A stretch of DNA of 64,000 bases from Ciona savignyi (Eukaryota > Chordata > Ascidiacea > Phlebobranchia > Cionidae), in NCBI GenBank assembly GCA_000149265.1, contig CH003126.1, positions 461,949 through 525,948 on the forward strand. The letters run 5' to 3'. Below, one piece after another: positions 36,901-48,900 of this stretch. Both the position numbers and the translations under genes were made by a program. The notes under the pieces are model-generated. The model was not told the DNA's origin. It saw nothing but the letters and a program-made list of their open reading frames with translations, and did not search any database. Position 1 is the first letter of the stretch. Each line of letters opens with the position of its first letter.

Positions 36901-39900
36901 ACCTAAATAATAGTAAACATTAACCACTAACTTTTAATATAAACAAAGCCTATCCCTAACCCTACCCTTATGTACACCCCCACCCTTAATTACAAACCTT
37001 CCCATTTTCGTCTGGTTGTGGGAAATTCTAACCCTTCCTTCCTCTAAAAGAGCGCCAGTGCCGGGTTATCTCTGCTCTCCCAACTAAACCAAGCCAGCGA
37101 GAAGTCCCGGGCAAGAGCCGATTCCTCACGGCACCGGAAGACGCCCCAACAAACCCAAGAAAGCGATGAACAGCAGGTAGAAACGGTTAATTTAAAGTTT
37201 GCCGTCAACTGTTGATCAACGGCAAAAGATATTTACCCTGATAATGTTAAATTTTTCGCAACTGTCAATTGTCAATATTTAAATAAAAATAATTTTTGAT
37301 ATTTTTATAAATTTCATTTTTTTAACAACTTAAAATTGCCAATATTTTTAGCAGTTTTAAATTGTAAATCTTTTCAGCAGTTTGGAATTGTCAATATTTT
37401 TAACAACTTAGAATTGTTAATACCTTTGGACGTTTTCTTCCATTGCGACAAAATTGATTTTTAACCTACTGAGCTGACTGATTTATTGCTTGAAAACGAC
37501 TAGGGTTGATATACAACAACACATTTTTATAGCCCGTCCCGTTTACCACTTACGTAGCAACCAATTTGACCGAACGGGCTAGCAAACGAAGCAAATGAAC
37601 GAATGGTAATAGTAAATCTGTCACAGGGCAGTTAAATAGAAAACAGCAAATCAGAACAGAAAAATTTTAATCCATAAAATATAGGCATATTTGGTCTCTT
37701 TAGGTAAAAAAATTACTGTGGAAAGTCCCACAAAATGTTAAACACAATGTAACATAAACAAAGCTGAAATGAACCAGTCAAAACACCCCCGTAACTGTGC
37801 AAGGCTGCGACGCGAGCTCTCTTTGATTCCTTCCCGGAAAAACCAGTTCTCTCCCGGGAGAACTGCACGCTAGAAGGAAGGAAACTGACTTTAACCCGAC
37901 TTGCCGTGTCGAGTTTCACTTTTCATCCAGTTCTAACCGGTTTAAACCGCCCAGGAGTGCGAGTTGATCAACACGCCCCCTTCACCGTCGTGCAGATCCC
38001 CGACCAACAACAACGGCCACAATATCGTGGATTCGCCGACGGAAAACGACGGATCCCCCGCTAATTTAAAGGTAAATCTCGTTACAACTTTTGCGCTTTA
38101 ATAAAACAGCACCGCCGGGGCAAAGTGATGTCTATCACAAATCAACATGGAGTTTTTCGTAGAAATGGAGGAGCATTAACCGCGGTGCTGAATTACACCC
38201 CCGTTTTACTAAATCCCGCACATTGGCGCCTTCTTGGTGGTTGTTCTTAATCCTCAACGTATTATAGGAATTCCCACTGTCAACGCTATCCGTAAATAAA
38301 ACCCGTGGGATTAGGCAGAATGGATGTAGTAAGGGCAACTAAGCGATAAAAACGTATACATTTGTTCCCAAATGTCTTATATAAAAACACACTGTCAACG
38401 CTGTCAACACCATTCTTAAGTAAAACGCGTGTACTAGGGTAGGGCTTGGGAAACAAAGCTAAAAAACGTAATGTTTTTTCCCATATATGTCTATACAAAA
38501 GTACACCTTTATTCCTGCAGCCTTTAAGCAACTAGTCCAATGTATGAGCATTACAGTTCGTTTGTGTCTAGTAACCTACATTTACGACACTTTGATTTAA
38601 AAACAACAAAGCCAATATAATGAAATTACGTTGCATTTTGTACCGGTTTTGGCTGCGAAAAAATCGCGAGCTTCCGTGCAAATTTTTAATCAAAAGAGTT
38701 TTGTATTGTTTATTTATCGTAATTATATGATTACTTATCGTGACCAAAACCACCATATAGGGTGGTTGAAATTTGGTTTTCTTGTCGTGGCTTGCAGACT
38801 CACGTACAAGTTCCCTAAATTCCTGCCGGTTAAAACCGGTTCTTTCCAGATCAAACTGGAGCAGACGGGCGACGAATTCGCAAACGAGTCGTCAGTTGAG
38901 GAGAAGCAAATTGCGATATACTCCCCCCAAGAACGGTACGTTGTTATGTCGATTACTATTTGTTGGCCAGTACTAAAATACGGAAATGTGGAATTACGGA
39001 AACTGCGGAAACTACGGAAAATTTTACCTTTTTCTCCCCCACCTTAACAGCGTTAAGTTTAAAACAACACAAAAAATCAGAAGTTTAAACTAATCTACAC
39101 CCACATAAACCGTAATGTTGTTTCCGGGTATTTTAAACCAGTTTTAAATTTAATTCCCATATTTCCGTTATTCCACCTTTTAGGATTAACCATGTTTGTT
39201 AGATGCCTTATGTATTCCAATAGGCTAGGCTTATTTATCCCTCTAAACCTTATGTCAATTTTTGGATAACCCCTGCACACGGTCGATTAATTTAGTATTT
39301 TAATTTGGTTATGTAAAACCGCATTGAAATATTTATCCACGGATACTGCACTCGTGCACAGGCAGTTAGTTTTAGCTTTTATATCATAATGGCTTGATAA
39401 ATAGATTTGAAGGATTTTTTACTTTTTTTTTTGTAGAAACTGAAAAACTTACGGAGAATGGGATTTTAGTGGGGAACTGACCACTAAAATGAAGGAGTTT
39501 TGGGTTAACTTTAGGGCTTAAAAGTATGAGCTTAAGATTAACGCTGGGGGTTAGGGTTGTAACTCGTTTTAATATTTTTAGTTAGCAGTTTTTCTTTTTC
39601 CCCTCTTTAAACTAGTGTTAGTTCTGGCTTAAGTGTTGGCATTAATTTTGATAATTTCCCTTTTTTACTTTTGTGTTATCTTATAATTCGAACCAACGAT
39701 AATCCACTAATATTTCTGGAGCTTAAACAGAGGAAATTTGAAAACCCTAACTCGCGCACAAATTATAATAAGAAACAACGAAAACAATAACAAACCCGAT
39801 CGAGCGAACGTTTGTTGCCATTTCCGATCCGTCACTGCCATATGATAAGTCTAATGTGCATTGGGATGAAAAAGTCTGAAAAATAATTCAAACCCTGCCT

Positions 39901-42900
39901 AAAATTAGACAATTATGTCGGTGCTTGTAGCTGGTTGTGCGGGCAAGTGTAGTACCTGTTGTGTGACTGTTTTTTTATTGTTTAAACGGAAAACGGCAAC
40001 GGGTAAGAGTAAAATAAGGGAAGAGGGGAACTTGTCACTAAAACTATGGAAACTAATTCAAACCCTGCCCAAAACACTATTCTCAACCCCAGAACTAAAG
40101 CAGCTTTAATCCCCCAGTCTTACACCAGTCTTAACGAGAGTTTCACTTACAGAAATTGTGTTTATTGAATGAGAAAACTAATATAGGGAAGTTGTAAAGC
40201 AGGAAAACTAACCACTAAAATAAAAATTCTGACGTTATGCATAGTGTTAAGGCGAGGGTTAAAGTTAGCATTGGTTCTGAGGTGGGTATTAGTGTTTGGA
40301 GCAGGGTTTTAATTATTAGTTTCCGTAGTTTCTTTCCCAATTTTCTCCCTTTTAGTGTTATGGAATTGCTTAAGATTCATTTATTCAATATTTGACAATG
40401 TTCTAGTAGGTGGGTTAGTGGTTTGATGAATAAAAATCAGTTGGTAACTGTATTGATATGGTTAAGAGTTGCATTAGATAGCTCTTCTTTTGATGGGTAA
40501 TTGGTCGGTGGGTAATGCTTGTTGGGAAGAAGCCAGTGGTTAATTTTCTCTGCGATGGGAGATAGAAAATGGTGCAACTTTACCGGGTAGTTGCCCGGGG
40601 TTAACCAAACTGGTGGCAATTTTACCCAAATTACCCAACAATTACCACCCTATTTTCAGGGTAGACGTATTTGATCCATGAAAATATAGGAATTTTCACT
40701 CCCATTCTAAAATCCCCGTTCTCACAATAAACAGATATGCCAAGTAATTGGTATTTCGTCACCATATTGTTTACAATACGACGCATTATATAATTGTTTC
40801 ATCGAAACTGCGACACATTTTGTTCCTTTCCGGGATTTTCAAATATGAACTCTTTGCACGCAACCGAAACGACGCTAAATTTCGGCGAATGAATTACGCA
40901 ATAAGGTTAGAGGAATAGTCAAATTAATTCTACAACGCTTTCTCACAGATATACGTTAAGTCTATTTATATACGGCATTTAACTATTATGTGTGTGGGTA
41001 GGTTGGGTGAACGTATATACACGCACGTATAAACCGATTTTTAAAGTTCACGCATATTGTAATCCCACCCGTGGTAAAAGGCTTTTAACCTAGACAAACG
41101 GCTGGGATCTGATTCTACGGTTAAAAACAAATTCCTAAAATTTCCTCAAAACTGCCGCCGGCAAATTGTGCTATATTTATACCTTGTGCTCAGCTACGCC
41201 ACCGAGCGGAACGCGCACCCGCCCACCAGCATCAAGAACATTATCTTCACGACGGCTCACGGCAAGACCGAAAGCAGTGGCAATGGTAAGTTTACCAGTC
41301 GTAGTGAGATTTGTGTACTACTTTTTCATTTGCGCTCAATTAAAATGTCCCATCAAGTTAAACGTCACTTTACGCATAAAAATTACAGCGTCATACTTGC
41401 CCAAATGTTTTACAGAAATACGTTGTGCTTTTTTTAAGTTTCGAACCCCTTAGGGGCTCGGCACTAAACTGTTACTATAATGAAGATTGTGGCGTTAGTT
41501 TAATTGTGAGGAGCAGGGTTAGAATTAGTTTGCATAGTTTTATTGCGCAATTTCTCCCCTTCCCTTTCTTTAGTGTTGCCTAATTAGTTGATCTTATTGT
41601 GTTTTTGTGTACGCAACACTAAAAGAAGGAAATTAAAACTATGGAAACTTATTCTAACCCTGCCCCCAAACACGAATCTCAACCCTAGAACTAATCCCAG
41701 CCTTTATACAAACCGTATCACGATAACCTTTATTTAGTGAGCAGTTTCCCTCATTCCCGGAGAAAACTAAAAAGAACGTGGAAACCGCACATTAAAATGA
41801 AGATTATGACATTAGAGTTACTTTTAAACATGGGGTTGAAGTTAGGATTAGTTCTGGGGTCGAGATAAGTGTTCAGGGGAGGTTTAAATTAGTTTCCGTA
41901 ATTTTGGGGTTCAGTTTCCGTCCTTCCTTCCCCTTTTCCCTCCTTTTAGTTTTCTCCAGGAATGAGGGAAACTGCTCACTAAAATGAAGGTTATCGTGAT
42001 ACGGTTTGTACAATGGCTGGGGTTAGTTCTGGGGTTGAGATTAGTGTTTCCAAAATTTTAGTCACCAGTTTTCCTCCTTTCCTACTTCTCTTTTTACCCC
42101 CTTTTAGTTTTGCCCCTCTATTCCCCCTTTAGTAATGTCCAACCAGTTAATCAGCTTTGCCATGCCTAACCACCCCTCCCCTCCGCCACTCAGATACACC
42201 GCCAGACCGAGAGACGATTGACCATAAATCGTTGGCAGATTATTTCGGCGGGGACCGGGAAAACGCGAACGGGAACGGGACTTACCCTTTTCGCTTCGAG
42301 CCGTCGCTTGAGCACGACTCCAACGACCAGAAATCGCTGGCACTGGCCAAGAAATTGAACGAAAGGTAACCGAATTATTTGTAAATAATTTAAAGGCAGT
42401 AATTAGTTTTACGATTTATTTTACTCGCTATCGCCTTTATACTGTGAATTTTGTCAAAAATGCTTAATAAAGTGTAAGTTACTACGGAATTGCATTTTTA
42501 ATAGAGCTGATATTGTAAAAGAAATACAACTATTAAATTCCCAAGTGGATTAGTGTATTTAGTTTATCATTATGAATCAATTTAACCGTTATTCCACTTA
42601 CGAAATGTACAATAAAAATAAATTTAAATTATCCTTTTAATCACATGCTTTAAAAACAAGGCTACGCAAATGTTCCAAGTATCGGGAACAACTTTTTTAG
42701 CAAATTAGTAGCTTTGGTTATCATAATGCGAGGATAAATTATAGAGACCCATTCTTTGAAGCGTAAAAAGATATTTCCGAGTGCTAAAGGACGCTTTAAA
42801 TGGATTAGAAACGTTTCACGTCCAAATTACGTCAATACTTTTGGAAATAAAACTTAATTTTCTTGGCATTAATAGTAGTTCCCCCAATATAGGTTTATTA

Positions 42901-45900
42901 GCCTATAGTCTACGATACAGATTATAAGCTTCGTCAACTTGTCTCCTGGTTTTGTTACTTTTGTGCTTCTTCACTTGATCCCTTTAAAAATCGCTTTACC
43001 ATTGTCGAATCATTAGTGCCCGATACATAATTTAATTCTTTTGCGATATCAACTACGGAAAAAATTAGTAAACAAAAACTTGAATAATTTGTAGTTATAG
43101 CGACGAATACTTGGGAAAAATAAAAGGAGGGAAGGCTGGATGGAGGAAAACTGCACTAAAATAAAGATTAGGTATTAGAGTTTGTTTTAAGCATTGGATT
43201 TAGGGTTAGTTCTGGGGTTGAGATTAGGGTATAGGGCAGGGTGAAAATTAATTTTCATAGTTTTGGTGAGCAGTTTCCCTCCTTCCCTCTTTCCCGCTTT
43301 CCCTCCCTAAGTATTGCCCCAGGTATAATTGTAAATGAAGTCGGTTTCTCTCTGTTCAATCAATATTTTTTCCACAATAAGCATCCTCAGTATATTATTC
43401 AAATACAATTTATTTGAATAATTTTAATAAACTGTATTTAAATAAGATACTGAGGATTGGAATTGTTGTCGAAGCATTAAATTCCAATAGTGGTATGGAA
43501 ATGATAATCCCCTACACCCGTATATGCTATGTGAAACCGTATGCGAACTACACGACGTATGCGTTGTGGAACTGTACCGAGTTCATTAGGCGTCAAAGGA
43601 TGCAGGATATGACGTAACCGGTAGCCAGAAACACGATATCCAGCCGCGCGAAATGACATAACCCAAAAACATTTTCGTTTCTACGTGTTTTACCCGTCCT
43701 GGAATTTTAAATCAGGTTCGTGTTTTAAATGTCTGCTGTCTGTATGCGAATCGGTCACGTTCTTTCGTCCACACACTTTTTCATACCAAAAAAAATTCCG
43801 GGTTGTGATTTGAACCTTAAACCATGGTTTCCTCGATGGGCCATTTTCTTTGTATTTTGTGCTTTACTCTGTATACAAGGCAGTGACGTTAACCGTTAGC
43901 CCACAAACTAAACCTCACCCCAAAATAAAAGCTACCCGGGTAAGATTCGAACGTTTAACCCCTTAATCCCCCGGTGAGCGATTGTTTATTGCTTTACTCT
44001 CTCTCTCTCTATATATAAACAAGTCAGTGACGTTAACAATTCGGCCACACAATCGCTGACCGTCGCAATGAATCCACAGAAACCAGATGACGACTCTCAC
44101 TCACTACAGCTTGAACGTGAAACAGCAGAAGGAAAAGCCAAAGAAAGAATACAAGTACGTTGTGTATCGCGTTGTTGTTAGTTTGTGTTGCGTTGCGAGG
44201 TTTCTTGAAAGTGGATTAGAACCCAAAGTCTCAGCAATGGGCCTTCTATGGCCTAAATTTCTGGTCCCGGCGGCTACCGTGGACCCGCCCATAATAATGT
44301 AATGTAATGTAAAGTCTCAACAAAAAAACTCGAGAGGCTAAATAAAAATCTTATTAAGATGATAATATGATAAAAAAAATTGTCTAAATATAAGATTATA
44401 ATGATTATTTTGACTTTTTAATTTAATATCACATTTACAACTAAATTATTCCCTGAAGAACCTGAAATGATATTCAAAATTTCGGCAGCGTAATTTGTCA
44501 CAGAATTTCACGATTTTCCCTCAAAAATCCGATTTTAACTGAACGTGCGTTACCAGGTGCGATTACTGCGGCAAGATGTTCGGTCGGCAGCAGCATTTAA
44601 AACGCCACATTCTCACACACACCGGGGAACGACCCTATCCTTGCCAGTACTGCGAGAAGCGTTTCCGTCGATCTGAGCACTTGAAGGTGAGGATATAAAT
44701 AGCATGGGGTGTTACTAGCGCTGGCGGCGTCGTCGTGCTATTTTAATGTTAACAAAGGTGCACAGGATAAAACGGCAAGATTGTATGAGGCATTTTGAAG
44801 TGTTAATGTTTGCCGTTTTTTCGTTTTTGGTTCATTAAAATCCAATTAGACAATCATATTTTGTTTATTACATTTAGAAATAAGTTGAAATAATGAATTG
44901 GATGTCTTCCACGACGGCGTGAATTTTGGTTATCACGGCGTGAAACAGTGTATATCACGGCGTGAAATAGTGTATATCACGGCGTGAAATAGTGTATATC
45001 ACGGCGTAAAACAGTGTATATCACGGGGTGGAATAGTGTATATCACGGCGTGAAATAATGTATAACATTAAGTGTTGATTTTCACGGCGTGAATGATGTT
45101 TATTTTCACAGCACCATCTCGCTAGCCATGAGCAACTCTTGGGAATTCAACCGCCGCCATCACGAAAAAGGTATCGCTAACTAATTTGCATATAACGTAA
45201 AAGACGCGTAACTAATCTCATTTGCATATAACACATAATGATATCAACTAAACGAACCTGCTTACAGTAGGAGTTGTTGTTTAATAATTTATGCGAAAAG
45301 CGTAACGTTAAAAATGTACTTTTATGATGTTTTCGAATGTAACTTATCCAAAACCTTTAATGTATATGTGTGAAATGGATAATGTTAGCCATCATATGCG
45401 CCTTGCTTTGACTATCCGACAATTTGTAGTATTTTGCCTGGTTATTACAATACAATTTATAAAAAAAAAGCTTAATGCGAATATGATACAATGTCTTATC
45501 TTTATTCGGGAAAAACTAAAAGGGAGGGAAGGAGGGAAACTGCACACAAAAATTAAGATTAAGACATTAGAGTCGGTTTTAAACATGGAGTTGGAGTTAG
45601 GGTTAGTTATGCGGTTGTGATTAGTGTTTAGGGCAGGTTTTAAATTAGTTTCCGTAATTTTAGTAAGCAGTTTCCTTTCTTTACGCTTTCCCTCCTTTTA
45701 ATGCTGCCCTCTTCTTTCGTCTAAATTGTTAACGGTTAACGTGCGTCTAAATTGGCGGTTTGGAGTTAAAAGGATCAACAGTGACAAGTAGTTATTATCA
45801 GCATTACTCACAAGGCAATCAGTTTAGACGCACGGATATAAGACGTTGCATATTTTTCGCTTTAGGTTTTTTTAATTTTGCAGTAGCAATTAGACGTGAT

Positions 45901-48900
45901 ATTTCAAATTGTCGGATAGTCTAAGCAAGTCACATATTTTTAACATCGGCCTTTTACACATAGACATTTGAATGCATTTAATTAGTTATTTTCTAAACAA
46001 TTTAAAAGGTTTATTTTAACGTTACGCTTTTCGCATAAATTATTAAACAACAACACCCACTATATTCGGTTCCGTTTATTTTTTAAAATTTTGTATGAAC
46101 AATTGGACACACTACAAATTGTCGGATAGTAGTCAAAGCAATGCGCCTACGGTTAAAATTGTCCCTTTCATACTTGTCATATGGTAATTAACGCACGATG
46201 TAAATGACGTAAGGAGATGAGACATTGTAACATTTTTACTTAAAGTTTTTTTTTAATTTTATTGCTTTTTTCACTTAAAAGTTTTTTTTAGTTTTTTTTT
46301 TAATTTTAATGCTTTTTTCACTTGAAGTTTTTTTTTAAATTTATTGCAACAATTAGACATGAAACTTCAAATTATCGAGCAGACAGACCAACACATTTTA
46401 ACACAAATCTCACACCTACTCCCCACACAGACAACGTAGAATGGAGAGAGAGGACGCTTACTCGATGTCGAAAATGATGCTGGACTCCTACCACAATCCG
46501 GATCATACCGGTTTGAACGCGATCATGTCGGCGCCGGTGGTGTTGCCTTCTATGTACACTCCAAGCGAAATGCCGAGATCAAGGTAAGGATGGTTTTCTT
46601 TGGTTGCGTAATACGCCATCCGCCGTTTTTGTCCATCCGCGTATTTCCGTCTGCCGCATCAGCTTTCGCCATCCGCGTATTTCCGTCTGCCGTATCAGCT
46701 TTCGCCATCCGCGTATTTCCGTCTGCCGTATCAGCTTTCCTCCCGTGACACGTCTGCCGCTTCACGTATCAATTTCAGCCGCGTATTAACAGCTATTTCT
46801 TTTATTTACCCTTCCAAGATCGGTGTGATGCTAGCCAAACCTGCCACACTTATCGCCTATTTTAAAGCTCTATATTTGTACCTCGTCTACGTTGGACAAA
46901 TTAAACAAAGAGAATGCGCATTTGAGATGAAAGTTATACTGTTTAAGGGTTAATGTTGGAATTAAATTAAAATTCGAGTGACCATTTTCAATAGATTCTT
47001 GCTTCTAAGCTTTCTGTTAATTATACCGGCCATACTAACCGGGAAACGCTGACCCTACAAGTTCCACTGTTTTTGCTTCATCTTGGGTCGGAATTTGAAG
47101 ATTTCTTCATCCGCCTAACTTAACTTTTTCCCCAGCCCGAGCATTCAAATCAGCGAAATCACCGACGACTCTCGACCGCTAGATAGCGGCATGATTGATT
47201 TGAACGCCGTCCACCGGGTGTCGCCAACACACTCGGGAAATTCGACTTCTCCGATCTCCGCTCTCAATCTCTGCAGATCTAGCGCTAGAGGTCAGTCTTG
47301 AGTTAAGAAACTAAAACCGGATCTGAAATATCCTACACATACCGACTCTTACACAAAAAACGGTCCTAGGAACTAACCCATCATGGGTTCAAAACTTGGC
47401 TCGGTAAAAAAAAAATATCCCTTCATTTACGATCGTGTGGCCGAATGGTTAACGCCACCGATACATATACCGACTTTTATTTAAAAAACGGTCCTCGTGA
47501 CAAGTTCGAAACTTAATCAACTAAAAAAATCGCTTCATTTCAAACAATGTAACATCTTTATGGAATTAGATTTTTAAGGCCTTCTTATAAATTTACTACA
47601 ATGCAAAGTTAGAAAATTCTGGCTTGGGTGAGAATCGAACTCAGACCCACTTGATGTTGGCCTTGAGCGTTCGAGTTGATCCTCGATAGCTCAGAGTGTG
47701 GGGTGCGTTAATCCCAGGGTATAGGGATTCTTAACCGTCCCAGATTTTTTTTATCTACATTGTAGTATTTCTCATTATATCATGTATCCTCGCGTTCTAA
47801 TGACGATCAAATTAGTTCGTTATAACAGCGGTTCCCAAACTGGGACGCCGCGAAAGCATGCGGAAGTTGCTGCATTTATTGTTTTTTTTCACAAAAAAAC
47901 AGTACATGTGTGTTACACCAGTAAAACGTTAATTGGAGATGTTTGAGCCTGGTTTGAAACCCCATACACTGGCATACAGTATTCGTTTTACTTGTAAAAT
48001 CCATTGTTCGGTGTTATCTGCCACTATTTGCTCACTAACATGGCATTGTTTTCGAATAATGGTTTGTCAAATAACTGCTTTGCATTAATTGACTGTTCGT
48101 CACTTTAGTAGTTTAGTGAATAGTTTTAAAGAGTTTTAATGGTTATCCAAATGCATGCTATAGTCTGGATATACAATATACAATACATGCAGTTTGAAAA
48201 TTTTGGCTTTATGAGGGACCCGTAAGGTTTAATAAGTTTACAAAAGGCGCCGCCAACAAAAAAGTTTGGGAACCGCTGCGTTATAAAATTTACTTTAAAA
48301 AGCTACTTTCACGGATTTTTTTCTTATTACTAGTTAGATCCGTTTATTCTATCGTATAAACGTCTTTGTTATAGTTACTTCTCTTAAGGTCCCTTGTAAC
48401 CACCCTTTGGGCCCATTGTTACCCCCTCTTTGAACACATTGTCACCCCACTTCGAACTCACCCAGTCCTTCTATTTAACCCTGATAACTTCCCCACCAGA
48501 CGAAATGCAGCCGTCGCCCATCAGTGGGTTATCGGACCAACTATCGAACGAAGATATGAAGTTAAACGACCAAGGCCACGAGATGGACCAAGACTGCCTT
48601 CCAGAAACCGTGTTGAACGGATTTGATGAGGTAAGTGGTTTCTGCGACATGTTTCAAACGTTGAAAATGGTTGTGCGGCTGGTGGTATTAAACATAACTG
48701 GAATTCTAATCTTTCCGTTTAAAATCGGAAAATTGTTTTGTTGATTTTATAGAATTTTAAGTATTTTTTTCTAGTGTTTTTTTTATAGAATTTTAAGTAT
48801 TTTTTCTGGTGTTTTTTTATAGAATTTTAAGTGTTTTTTTATAGAATTTTAAGTATTTTTTTCTAGTGTTTTTTTTATAGAACTTTAAGTATTTTTTCTG

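Noticed and set aside
37955-38016. Acceptor GTCGTGCAG at 38016 for ZBTB exon 6
   Set aside because: Its phase-0 frame stops at TAA before the donor; the acceptor at 37954 gives an open 39-codon exon.
38797-38849. Upstream acceptor (GGCTTGCAG) that would lengthen ZBTB exon 7
   Set aside because: In the phase required by exon 6 (phase 0) it reads into TAA after six codons; only the acceptor at 38849 keeps the frame.
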